28,341 nucleotides of DNA from VFKU01 sp964411925. Its GTDB lineage: Bacteria > Hydrogenedentota > Hydrogenedentia > Hydrogenedentales > GCA-2746185. Position 1 is the first letter of the stretch. Each line of letters begins with the position of its first letter. The stretch is from assembly GCA_964411925.1 (NCBI GenBank), contig CAYPNI010000052.1, positions 1-28,341 on the forward strand, written 5' to 3'. Below the pieces are notes generated by a model that saw only the letters and a program-made list of their open reading frames with translations, searched no databases and was not told the DNA's origin. Of the stretch, positions 1 to 7,509 are shown piece by piece. Both the position numbers and the translations under genes were made by a program.

Positions 1-794
1 AGCCAGGGGTCACGGCCGAGCTTGGATTGGAACGCGACCGTGTACGCGGCGTCTGCCAGTCCGAGGCGCGATGCGATGCCGCGCGTAGTTGCAAAGCAGT
101 GTGCGCGATAACACATCGGATTGCCGTCAAGATACCGGTCGCAGCAGTCCGCGCGTTTCAGGCAGTGGTTTCCCGTCGGGTCGCACTTGAAGATCTGCCG
201 TTCGGGCAGGCCGTGGTAACTGAGCACGAGATGCTCCGGCTTGAAGGCGTCCAGATGCTGCCGCGCGATGGCCGCCCACGCATCCAGGAATTCCGGCTGT
301 TCGTAAAACGGCGGCAGAACGCTGATCGCGGGCACGTTCTGCTCGCGCGCCGCGGTCTTGTACGCAAATTCCAGCACCGAGCCCACCGTCGCAGACGCGT
401 ATTGTGGAAACATGGGCACGATCAGCAGTCGCGTCGCGCCCTGATCACGCAGCGACTTCATGCCGTCAGCGATCGACGGCCGGCCGTACGCCATGCCGAT
501 GTCGATGAGCGGCTCAGGCAGGCGCTCGCGCAACGCATCGCGGAACCGGCGGCTGTTGACCAGCAAGGGCGAGCCCTCATCCGTCCAGATGCTCGCGTAC
601 GCCGCCGCCGAAGTCTTGGGCCGGGCAGGCAGGATGATCAGATTGACCAGCAGCCAGCGCGCGACAGGATGAATATCGATGACACGCGGATCGGACAAGA
701 ACTGGCGTAAATAGCGCCGCGTCTCCGGCACGCCGGGGCTGTCCGGACTGCCCGTATTAATCAGGAGAATTCCAAGTTTATCCGGCGCGGTCAT
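1..794 (-). CDS. hemH: Ferrochelatase, C-terminus missing (window edge)
   Basis: This enzyme inserts Fe2+ into protoporphyrin IX, the last step of protoheme synthesis. ATG is at 794-792 and the frame stays open to base 1, giving 264 codons of the usual 320-350. The N-terminus reads MTAPDKLGILLINTGSPDSP, followed by the family-typical segment around SPLLVNSRRFRDAL. The metal-site motif SYHGLPER places the conserved His at residue 194. Just after it lies a cysteine-rich stretch starting KCDPTGNHC at Cys204, with six Cys in about 30 residues. Similar internal Cys loops occur, as I recall, in some bacterial ferrochelatases that bind a [2Fe-2S] cluster; cluster binding here is inference. The gene is divergent from nadX across 241 bp. 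Family assignment is firm; the missing C-terminus lies beyond base 1. Confidence 0.93.
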   Translation of the reverse strand, partial: MTAPDKLGILLINTGSPDSPGVPETRRYLRQFLSDPRVIDIHPVARWLLVNLIILPARPKTSAAAYASIWTDEGSPLLVNSRRFRDALRERLPEPLIDIGMAYGRPSIADGMKSLRDQGATRLLIVPMFPQYASATVGSVLEFAYKTAAREQNVPAISVLPPFYEQPEFLDAWAAIARQHLDAFKPEHLVLSYHGLPERQIFKCDPTGNHCLKRADCCDRYLDGNPMCYRAHCFATTRGIASRLGLADAAYTVAFQSKLGRDPW

Positions 795-908
795 GCAGCG
801 ATAATCCTCGGTGGCGCATGATTCAGATTTCGTGAAACCCCGGTTTTCGCGGAGTGAATCGCCGCGCGTCACGAGGCCCGCAGATCCGTCCTAAGTACGG
901 ACTCCGGT

Positions 909-938
909 TTGATTTGCGACGAGATCGTATGTTAGCAT
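909..938 (+). promoter_or_regulatory. Candidate sigma70-type promoter for nadX and the downstream run
   Basis: TTGATT at 909-914 and TAGCAT at 933-938 are separated by 18 nt, in the more AT-rich part of the hemH-nadX spacer. It is the best plus-strand match there, but the -10 box is only 4/6. It would give a leader of about 90 nt that includes the hairpin at 950-976. Confidence 0.35.
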
Positions 939-949
939 TCGCGCGTCCT

Positions 950-976
950 GTGCCCCGCCATGTCGACGTGGGGCAC
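950..976 (+). terminator. Terminator-like hairpin in the nadX leader
   Basis: GTGCCCC (950-956) pairs perfectly with GGGGCAC (970-976) around a 13-nt loop that contains the palindrome GTCGAC. A short pyrimidine-rich tract, TCTTTCT, follows at 977-983. No plus-strand gene ends upstream, so if it acts it would attenuate the nadX transcript rather than end another one. No known NAD-responsive riboswitch consensus was recognised. Confidence 0.35.
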
Positions 977-1035
977 TCTTTCTGACGCACCGTCCGGTTC
1001 GTGAGCGCGCGGCCGGACCCTATTTATACGAGACC

Positions 1036-1884
1036 ATGAGCGACAGCCTCAATAAAATGAAATTCGGCATCGTCGGTTGCGGCAATATTGGCGCCGATTT
1101 GTGCATCGCCGTGCAAAAAGGCGGGATCCCGGCCGAGGTCGTGGCCCTGTCCGATGCCGACCCGGAACGCACCAAGCTGCTGCGGCGCTCGTTCCAGATG
1201 GACGCGGCAATGTGTAGCATCGAGGAAAACGCGGCGAAATCGGATTATCTCGTCGAGTGCGCGTCGGCGTCGGCCGTGCAGCCCGTTCTCAAGGCGGCCA
1301 TACTGCACCAGACCGATTGCCTGATTCTCAGCGTCGGCGGCTTGCTCGAGAACATGGCGCTCTTCGAGGAAGCCCGCAATAGCGGCATCCAGGTGAACAT
1401 CCCCTCCGGCGCCTTGTGCGGGCTGGACGGCATCCGCGCGGCGATGGAGGCGGGCCTGCATTCGGTCACGCTGACCACGCGCAAACCGCCCGCGGGTCTC
1501 GCCGGTGCGCCCTATCTCGTCCAGCGCGGTATCGATCTTTCACGCCTGGAAGATCCGGTCGTCGTGTTCGAAGGCAACGCGCTCGACGCCGTCAAGGCGT
1601 TCCCGGCAAACGTCAATGTCGCCGCGTCGCTCAGCCTCGTCGGCATCGGCCCGCGCGAAACGCGCGTGCGCGTCATCGCCGATCCCGACATCGCCGTGAA
1701 CATCCACGAAGTCGTGGCCGAGGGCGCGTTTGGAAAGTTTACCGCGGTGACGGAGAACTTGCCGTCGCCGCGCAACGTGAAATCGAGTTATCTGGCGTCG
1801 CTTTCGGCCATCGCCGAGCTGCGCGCGGCAGCAAATGCCTATGCGGCGCGTCACGCGCACGCAGGCGGGACGCCGGCCCGCTGA
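1036..1884 (+). CDS. nadX: L-aspartate dehydrogenase (NAD synthesis)
   Basis: The enzyme oxidises L-aspartate to iminoaspartate with NAD(P)+, replacing the oxidase NadB at the start of de novo NAD synthesis. The 282-residue protein has an N-terminal Rossmann fold (GCGNIG at residues 14-19). It also has the family blocks IPSGALCGLDGI, TTRKPP and VFEGNALDAVKAFPANVNVAA, and a NIHEV segment with a His that may be catalytic. Length fits the family (about 255-285). ATG at 1036 is chosen, but no strong Shine-Dalgarno is visible. A second ATG at 1057 (MKFGIVGCG) sits closer to the usual family N-terminus and could be the real start. It lies 36 bp before rplU, and a later gene in the same run also serves NAD synthesis (nadD part, 6340). 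Confidence 0.88.
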   Translation: MSDSLNKMKFGIVGCGNIGADLCIAVQKGGIPAEVVALSDADPERTKLLRRSFQMDAAMCSIEENAAKSDYLVECASASAVQPVLKAAILHQTDCLILSVGGLLENMALFEEARNSGIQVNIPSGALCGLDGIRAAMEAGLHSVTLTTRKPPAGLAGAPYLVQRGIDLSRLEDPVVVFEGNALDAVKAFPANVNVAASLSLVGIGPRETRVRVIADPDIAVNIHEVVAEGAFGKFTAVTENLPSPRNVKSSYLASLSAIAELRAAANAYAARHAHAGGTPAR

Positions 1885-1920
1885 CACAGCGCGCCGGACA
1901 TCGAAACGGAGACGAGTGAC

Positions 1921-2232
1921 ATGTACGCGGTGGTAGCAACAGGCGGCAAACAGGTAAGGGTGGCCGAAGGCGACACGATCCGGGTCGAGAAGATTGACGC
2001 GGCGGTGGGTGACAAGGTCGAACTGGCCGATATCGAGTTTGTCGGCGGCGACAAGAAGAGCGTGTTGGACGAGAAAGGCCTCGCGAAGGCCAAGGTCGTC
2101 TGCACGGTGACCGCCCAGGGCCGCCGCAAGAAGATTCGCGTGTTCAAGTACAAGAAGCGCAAGCAATACCACCGCACGCGCGGGCACCGGCAGTCGTATA
2201 CCGAACTGCGGGTCGAGAGCATCAAGGCGTAA
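1921..2232 (+). CDS. rplU: 50S ribosomal protein L21
   Basis: L21 is a 23S-rRNA-binding protein of the large subunit. The protein has 103 residues, the normal length. It starts MYAVVATGGKQVRVAEGD, matching the family N-terminus, and has the basic C-terminal block KIRVFKYKKRKQYHRTRGHRQ typical of rRNA contacts. A GGAG ribosome-binding site lies about 10 nt before the ATG. rplU-rpmA-obgE is one of the most conserved bacterial gene orders and is intact here. Confidence 0.98.
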   Translation: MYAVVATGGKQVRVAEGDTIRVEKIDAAVGDKVELADIEFVGGDKKSVLDEKGLAKAKVVCTVTAQGRRKKIRVFKYKKRKQYHRTRGHRQSYTELRVESIKA

Positions 2233-2280
2233 CGAAGCGTACTGGCGTCCCCCTGGGGACGATCGTTCAGGAGACTCGAC

Positions 2281-2541
2281 ATGGCACACAAAAAGGCCGG
2301 CGGAAGTTCGCGCAACGGCCGCGACTCGAACTCGCAGCGCCTGGGCGTCAAACGTTTCGGCGGACAGGAAGTGCGCGCGGGGAACATCCTCGTGCGCCAG
2401 CGCGGTACGAAGTTTCATCCCGGCCGCAACGTCGGCAAGGGCAGCGACGACACCTTGTTCGCCCTGTCGGACGGCGTCGTGCGGTTCCGCACGTTCGCCA
2501 AGGGCCGCCAGCGCATCGACGTGGTGCCTGCCGAAGCCTGA
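2281..2541 (+). CDS. rpmA: 50S ribosomal protein L27
   Basis: L27 reaches towards the peptidyl-transferase centre and stabilises tRNA. The protein has 86 residues. It begins MAHKKAGGSSRNGRDSNSQR, the mature-type N-terminus without the cleavable extension found in Firmicutes. FHPGRNVGKGSDDTLFAL and the GVVRF segment are family hallmarks. AGGAG is spaced about 7 nt from the ATG. It follows rplU by 48 bp and precedes obgE by 27 bp, so the three are likely co-transcribed. Confidence 0.98.
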   Translation: MAHKKAGGSSRNGRDSNSQRLGVKRFGGQEVRAGNILVRQRGTKFHPGRNVGKGSDDTLFALSDGVVRFRTFAKGRQRIDVVPAEA

Positions 2542-2568
2542 TTCGGGCAGGCCGGACGGCCCCCGCCT

Positions 2569-3822
2569 ATGTTCATCGATCACGCGCGTATTCACGTCAC
2601 GGCCGGGGCGGGCGGCAACGGTTGCGTCAGTTTTCGCCGCGAGAAGTTCGTGCCCCTGGGCGGGCCTGACGGCGGCGACGGCGGCGACGGCGGCGACATC
2701 GTGCTCGAGGCCACCTCGCGGCTCAACACCCTCAACCATTTGCGCTACCACCGCATCTGGAAGGGCCGCCGGGGCGTGCATGGGATGGGCAGCGACCGTC
2801 ACGGCAAACGCGCGGATGATGTTGTGATTCAAGTCCCGATCGGCACCGTCGTCAACGACGGAGAGACGGGGGAGTTCGTCACGGATCTGTCCGCCGAGGG
2901 CGCGCGGTTCATCGCGGCCAAGGGCGGCGCCGGCGGCCGCGGCAATCCGCGGTTCACGTCGTCGGGCAACCAGGCGCCCCGCTTCGCCGAGCGTGGCGAG
3001 CCCGGTGAGGACAAGGAAATCGAGCTCGAACTCAAGCTCATCGCCGACGTGGGGATCGTCGGCCTGCCGAACGCGGGCAAGTCCACGCTGCTCTCGCACA
3101 TCAGCGACGCGCGGCCGAAGATAGCCGACTATCCATTCACCACGCTCTCGCCAAATCTGGGGGTCGCTGAGCTGCCCGGATACCGCACATTGACCGTCGC
3201 CGACATCCCGGGGATCATCGAGGGCGCCGCCGAAGGCAAGGGGCTCGGCCTCGAGTTCCTGCGGCACATCGAGCGCACCAAAGTGCTGCTGCTCCTCGTC
3301 GATCCCACAACCGGCGACCCCGAAGAGACAATTGCCACCCTCGAGGGCGAGCTCGCCCAGCACAGCGAGTCGTTCGCCGAGCGCCCCCGCGTGATCGCGT
3401 TCAACAAGGCCGACCTGCCCGATGCACGCGAACAGTTCGAACACCGCGCCGAATCGCTCCGCGACGCGCATCTCGTCTCGGCGGCGACGGGCGCGGGCAT
3501 GGCCGAACTGCTCGAAGCGATGTGGACCGCGCTCGAACGGGCGAAGTCGGCCGAGGCTGAACTCGAGACGCCCGAGTCGTTTCGCGAACATACAAGCGAG
3601 CCCACGTTTACCATCGAGCGGGCCAACGACGGATTTTCGGTCGCGGGCAAGAAGGTGGTCCGCCTGGTGCGCATGACGGACTTCTCCAACGACGAGGCCA
3701 TCCGGCATTTGGACCGGACGCTGAAGAAAATGGGCCTGTTTCGCGCGTTGCGGCGCCTCGGCGCCGAGGACGGCGAAACGATCCGCATTGACGACGTCGA
3801 GCTTGAGTATCATCCCGAGTAA
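2569..3822 (+). CDS. obgE: GTPase Obg (ribosome assembly)
   Basis: Obg is an essential GTPase of late 50S assembly and stress signalling. The 417-residue protein has the three expected parts. The glycine-rich OBG fold occupies residues 1-158. The G domain carries G1 GLPNAGKS (from residue 165), a PFTT switch, G3 DIPG (from 212), G4 NKAD (from 279) and G5 SAA. A C-terminal OCT-type domain covers about 345-417. The GGD-rich loop is encoded by three perfect tandem 9-bp units (ggcggcgac, 2671-2697), within the usual glycine-rich variation of the family. No clear Shine-Dalgarno precedes the ATG, so translation may depend on rpmA. proB starts 6 bp after the stop. Confidence 0.97.
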   Translation: MFIDHARIHVTAGAGGNGCVSFRREKFVPLGGPDGGDGGDGGDIVLEATSRLNTLNHLRYHRIWKGRRGVHGMGSDRHGKRADDVVIQVPIGTVVNDGETGEFVTDLSAEGARFIAAKGGAGGRGNPRFTSSGNQAPRFAERGEPGEDKEIELELKLIADVGIVGLPNAGKSTLLSHISDARPKIADYPFTTLSPNLGVAELPGYRTLTVADIPGIIEGAAEGKGLGLEFLRHIERTKVLLLLVDPTTGDPEETIATLEGELAQHSESFAERPRVIAFNKADLPDAREQFEHRAESLRDAHLVSAATGAGMAELLEAMWTALERAKSAEAELETPESFREHTSEPTFTIERANDGFSVAGKKVVRLVRMTDFSNDEAIRHLDRTLKKMGLFRALRRLGAEDGETIRIDDVELEYHPE

Positions 3823-3828
3823 GGGCGC

Positions 3829-4956
3829 ATGGCCGAGCCGTTCACCAATATCCGCACGCTGGTCGTCAAGATCGGCACAACGCTGCTCAGCGGCGCGCAG
3901 GGATTCGACGGGCGCGTCCTCGAGAACGTCGTCAAGGATCTCGCGCGCATCAAGCGCGAGCGCAAGCTGAACCTGCTCATCGTCTCGTCCGGGGCGATCG
4001 GCTGCGGCATGGACCGGCTCGGGATGAAGGAGCGGCCGACGTCGCTGCCCGTCAAACAGGCCACCGCCGCCGTCGGCCAGTCGCGCCTGATGCATATTTA
4101 TGAGGCGCTGTTCCAGACGTATGGAGAGGGGCTGCACGCCGCGCAGGTGCTGCTCACCGCGGGCGATCTCGACGATCGCACGAGCTACCTCAGCGTGCGC
4201 AACACGCTGAACACACTGTTTGCCTTCGGGAACGTCGTCCCCGTGATCAACGAGAACGACTCCGTCGCGTCGGAGGAAGTCCGGTTCGGCGACAACGACA
4301 CGCTCGCCGCGCGCGTCGCTTCGAAAATCGGCGCCGATCTCCTCATCATCCTGAGCAACGTGGACGGACTGTACGACAAGAACCCCGCGACGCATCCCGA
4401 CGCGAAAATTATCGAACGCGTCGAGCGCGTGGACGACGGCGTCGAGGGCATCGCGGAAGACACGCTCTCGCCAACGTCCATCGGCGGAATGAAGACAAAG
4501 CTCACCGCCGCGCGGATCGCGTGCGCCGCGGGCCTGCCCACGGTCATCGCGAGCGGCAACCGGGACAACGTGGTCTCGTCCGTCCTCGCGGGCACCTGCC
4601 CGATGACCGTCTTCGGCAAGGCGGCCTCGACCATGGCGCACCGCAAACGCTGGATTGCGTTCGGCCGCGCGCCGCGCGGCGCAATCCTCGTGGACGACGG
4701 CGCGCGCACGGCCCTGCTCACCAACGGACGCAGCCTGCTCGCCGCGGGCGTCGTCGGGGTCGCGGGCGGATTCGAGGCGGGCGAGGCGGTGAACATCCGC
4801 GATGCCGCCGGCAAGGACATCGCGCGCGGGCTGACGAACTATTCGTCCGACGACGTGTGTTTAATCAAGGGCCTGAAGACCGCGCAGATCGCCGATAAAC
4901 TCGGACGCAAAGACTTCGACGAGGTCATCCATCGCGATAATCTGGTAATCTTGTGA
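3829..4956 (+). CDS. proB: Glutamate 5-kinase with PUA domain
   Basis: The enzyme phosphorylates L-glutamate at the gamma-carboxyl, the first and normally proline-inhibited step of proline synthesis. The amino-acid-kinase domain (about 1-260) shows VVKIGTTLLSG, SSGAIGCGMDRLGM, VPVINENDSV, RFGDNDTLAARVA, LSNVDGLYDKNP and GGMKTKLTAARIA. A PUA domain follows (about 280-365, from WIAFGRAPRGAILVDDGA). The 375 residues match the E. coli-type kinase-PUA length. Neighbours obgE upstream and proA downstream are common partners. A long-stem hairpin lies in the 105-bp gap before proA. Confidence 0.97.
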   Translation: MAEPFTNIRTLVVKIGTTLLSGAQGFDGRVLENVVKDLARIKRERKLNLLIVSSGAIGCGMDRLGMKERPTSLPVKQATAAVGQSRLMHIYEALFQTYGEGLHAAQVLLTAGDLDDRTSYLSVRNTLNTLFAFGNVVPVINENDSVASEEVRFGDNDTLAARVASKIGADLLIILSNVDGLYDKNPATHPDAKIIERVERVDDGVEGIAEDTLSPTSIGGMKTKLTAARIACAAGLPTVIASGNRDNVVSSVLAGTCPMTVFGKAASTMAHRKRWIAFGRAPRGAILVDDGARTALLTNGRSLLAAGVVGVAGGFEAGEAVNIRDAAGKDIARGLTNYSSDDVCLIKGLKTAQIADKLGRKDFDEVIHRDNLVIL

Positions 4957-4993
4957 ATCACAGTCCGATGTTGGCGCGGCCTTGCGAGTGTGG

Positions 4994-5022
4994 CAGGCCT
5001 AAGCGGGCTGTGCTTAGGCCTG
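4994..5022 (+). promoter_or_regulatory. Intercistronic hairpin between proB and proA
   Basis: CAGGCCTAAG (4994-5003) and CTTAGGCCTG (5013-5022) form a perfect 10-bp stem with a 9-nt loop. No T-tract follows, so it is not a classical terminator. A smaller stem, CTCGC-GGATA-GCGAG (5032-5046), lies between it and the AAGGG-containing region before the proA ATG. It could be a processing or mRNA-stability element, or part of a repeat; the sequence does not decide. Confidence 0.5.
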
Positions 5023-5061
5023 TGCTCAACCCTCGCGGATAGCGAGTAAGGGCGAGACGGA

Positions 5062-6330
5062 ATGGCGGTAGTCGATCGTACATTGCGAGAGGAACTCGAA
5101 CTCATCGGCCGGCAGGCGCGCAAGGCGTCCGCCGCGCTGAGGTCGTGTACGCGCGGCGTGAAGGACGCCGCGCTGCTCGAAGCCGCCAAACGTCTGCGCG
5201 CTGCCGAGTCCGAACTGCGCAAGGAAAACGCCAAAGACCTCGCCACGGGCCGCGACAAGGGCCTTTCGAAAGCACTGCTTGACCGGCTCGCGCTGACGCC
5301 CGAGCGCATCGAAGCCATGGCAATCGGCCTCGAACAAGTCGCCGCGCTGCCCGACCCCGTCGGCGACATCGTCAGCCAGACCATCCGGCCGAATGGCCTG
5401 CGCATCGCACAGATTCGCCAGCCAATCGGTGTCGTGGGCATCATTTACGAGAGCCGGCCAAACGTCACCGCCGACGCCGCGGCGCTCTGCCTGAAATCGG
5501 GCAACGCGGTCGTGTTGCGCGGCGGTTCCGAAGCGATCCACAGCAACATTGCCATCGCGGAGGCATTCATGGCCGGCGCCACCGCGGCCGGCGCTCCCGA
5601 ACACGCCGTGCAGATTCTGCTCACGACCGACCGCGCCGCGGTCGGCGAGATGCTCAAGCTGAACCAGTACATTGACATCATCGTGCCGCGCGGCGGCAAG
5701 TCGCTCATCGAGCGCATCTATGCCGATGCGCGCATCCCGGTTGTGGCGCACCTCGACGGCGTCTGCCACACGTACGTGCACGCGACGGCCGACCTCGCGA
5801 TGGCGAAGACGGTCTGCCTGAATGCGAAGCTGCAGCGGCCCAGCGTGTGCAACGCGATGGAGACCATGCTGGTCGATGCGGCGATCGCGCAGCCGTTCCT
5901 GAAAGACATCGCGCGGGATTTCGCCGGGGCGAAGTGCGAGTTGCGCGGCTGCGACCGCACCCAGGCCATCATCGATTGCGTCCCCGCAACAGACGAAGAC
6001 TGGCGCACGGAGTACCTCGACAAGATTCTCGCGATCAAAGTCGTCGACTCGCTGGATGATGCCATCGAGCACATCAACGAGTACGGGTCGCATCATTCCG
6101 ACGCCATCATTACCGAGACCTACTCCGCCGCGGAGCGGTTTCTCGACGAAGTGGACAGCGCCGCTGTGTTCGTCAACGCCTCGACGTATTTCCACGACGG
6201 GTTCCAGTTCGGGCTGGGCGCCGAACTCGGCATCAGCACGAGCAAGCTGCACTGCCGCGGGCCCATGGCGCTCAAGGAATTGACGACGCTGAAGTGGGTC
6301 GTGCGCGGCGCCGGGCAGATTCGCACGTAG
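5062..6330 (+). CDS. proA: Gamma-glutamyl phosphate reductase
   Basis: The enzyme reduces gamma-glutamyl phosphate with NADPH to glutamate-5-semialdehyde, the second step of proline synthesis, acting on the unstable product of ProB. The 422-residue length is normal. Visible landmarks are QIRQPIGVVGIIYESRPNVT, LRGGSEAIHSN, PRGGKSLIERI and the catalytic segment HLDGVCHTYVH with the nucleophilic Cys at residue 235. The C-terminus contains ELGISTSKLHCRGPMAL. ATG follows an AAGGG-type ribosome-binding site. nadD starts 9 bp after the stop. Confidence 0.97.
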   Translation: MAVVDRTLREELELIGRQARKASAALRSCTRGVKDAALLEAAKRLRAAESELRKENAKDLATGRDKGLSKALLDRLALTPERIEAMAIGLEQVAALPDPVGDIVSQTIRPNGLRIAQIRQPIGVVGIIYESRPNVTADAAALCLKSGNAVVLRGGSEAIHSNIAIAEAFMAGATAAGAPEHAVQILLTTDRAAVGEMLKLNQYIDIIVPRGGKSLIERIYADARIPVVAHLDGVCHTYVHATADLAMAKTVCLNAKLQRPSVCNAMETMLVDAAIAQPFLKDIARDFAGAKCELRGCDRTQAIIDCVPATDEDWRTEYLDKILAIKVVDSLDDAIEHINEYGSHHSDAIITETYSAAERFLDEVDSAAVFVNASTYFHDGFQFGLGAELGISTSKLHCRGPMALKELTTLKWVVRGAGQIRT

Positions 6331-6339
6331 CCGCCGCGC

Positions 6340-7509
6340 ATGACGGGGCGCGAACGCATCGGCGTCTTCGGGGGCACCTTCGACCCGATACACAACGTCC
6401 ACCTGAACGCCGCGCGCACCGCCCTCGACCAGGCGCATCTCGATCGTGTGCTGTTCGTCGTCTCCGCGCGCCCGCCGCACAAGCGCGACGACACGATCGC
6501 TTCGCCCGAGGACCGGCTGACGCTCGTGCGCGCGGCGGTTGCGGGCGAACCGCGCTTCGAGGCCTGCGACATCGAGTTTCGCCGCGAGGGCCCGTCCTAC
6601 ACCCACGACACGCTCGCGCAAATCGCGAACGAACACCCCGGCGCGGAGTTGTTCCTGATCATGGGCGACGACTCGTTCGCGGAATTCCCGACCTGGCGCG
6701 ATCCCCGCGCGATCCTGGCGCACGCGAAATTGCTCGTCGTCCCCCGGCCCGGCAAGGACCCCACCGCGCCGCAATGGATGGCGGGGCACTACCAGGTTCT
6801 CGCGTTCAACGAGACCGACGTGTCGTCCACCGACATTCGCCGGCGCATCGCGCGGCACGAGCCGGTCTCGGACGTGCTTCCCGCCCCGGTCGAACGGTTG
6901 ATCCGCGATCGCGGCTTGTACGAGGACGAACCCGTGTCGTTCGATACGCCGCGCGCGGACGAGTTTGTCGCGCTGCTGCGCGAGCGCCTGCCGGACAAGA
7001 CGTTTCGGCATGTCGTGTCGGTCGCGAAGACCATGCTCGATGTGGCCGACGAAGCGGGAATCACGGCCGAACAAGCGGTGACCGCGGGGCTGCTGCACGA
7101 CCTGTGCAAACCGCTCAAAGGCGACGACATCGTCCAGCGCGCCAAGGCCTATGGCATCACCGAGTATCTCGACACGCCCACGTTGCTGCACGGCCCGGTC
7201 GCGGCCGAGGAGTGCCGCCGCGATCTCGGCATCACGGACGAAGAAATCATCGACGCCATCCGCTGGCACACGACGGGTCGCGCGGAGTGGGGGAGGGTTG
7301 GCCAGGCGCTGTTTTACGCCGACTTTTCCGAGCCGCGCCGGCCGCACCGCCAGGCCGCCGAGGCGCGCGCGATCGTTCGAGAAAAGGGGTTCGACGCCGC
7401 GCTGCGCTATGTCGTCGAGCAGAAGTTTCGCTACGTCAAGACGCGGTTCGCGCCCGATCCGCACGCGCAGGCTTTCGAGGAGTGGGTCCGCTCGACCATC
7501 CCGGCATGA
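6340..7509 (+). CDS. nadD: NadD-YqeK fusion: NaMN adenylyltransferase plus HD-domain Ap4A hydrolase
   Basis: This is one 389-residue polypeptide. Residues 1 to about 195 are nicotinate-mononucleotide adenylyltransferase: the nucleotidyl-transfer motif GGTFDPIH (11-18) with HNVH after it, and VSSTDIRRRI (from 161) matching the family ISSTxIR. Residues about 205-385 are a YqeK-type HD domain with likely metal ligands His224 (RHVVSV), His253-Asp254 (LLHDLCK), His284 (LHGPVAA) and His310 (RWHTTGR). NadD makes deamido-NAD. YqeK is established in Firmicutes as a symmetrical diadenosine tetraphosphate hydrolase. The usual separate neighbours nadD and yqeK are thus fused, as in some mycoplasmas. There is no Shine-Dalgarno in the 9-bp gap after proA. 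The methyltransferase start overlaps the stop (ATGA). Confidence 0.93.
   Translation: MTGRERIGVFGGTFDPIHNVHLNAARTALDQAHLDRVLFVVSARPPHKRDDTIASPEDRLTLVRAAVAGEPRFEACDIEFRREGPSYTHDTLAQIANEHPGAELFLIMGDDSFAEFPTWRDPRAILAHAKLLVVPRPGKDPTAPQWMAGHYQVLAFNETDVSSTDIRRRIARHEPVSDVLPAPVERLIRDRGLYEDEPVSFDTPRADEFVALLRERLPDKTFRHVVSVAKTMLDVADEAGITAEQAVTAGLLHDLCKPLKGDDIVQRAKAYGITEYLDTPTLLHGPVAAEECRRDLGITDEEIIDAIRWHTTGRAEWGRVGQALFYADFSEPRRPHRQAAEARAIVREKGFDAALRYVVEQKFRYVKTRFAPDPHAQAFEEWVRSTIPA

Noticed and set aside
27..710. Plus-strand open frame opposite hemH
   Set aside because: The minus-strand frame encodes recognisable ferrochelatase, including SYHGLPER.
2671..2697. Triple 9-bp tandem repeat in obgE as a possible expansion
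   Set aside because: The GGD loop falls within the normal glycine-rich variation of the Obg domain.
1540..4641. Uninterrupted minus-strand open frame of 1033 codons opposite nadX, rplU, rpmA, obgE and proB
   Set aside because: It is antisense to five certain genes, its composition is Arg/Ala/Asp/Val-rich as expected from reversed GC-rich codons, and no domain is visible.
5026..7464. Minus-strand open frame of 812 codons opposite proA and nadD-yqeK
   Set aside because: Shadow of two well-supported genes with biased composition; no start signal or family.
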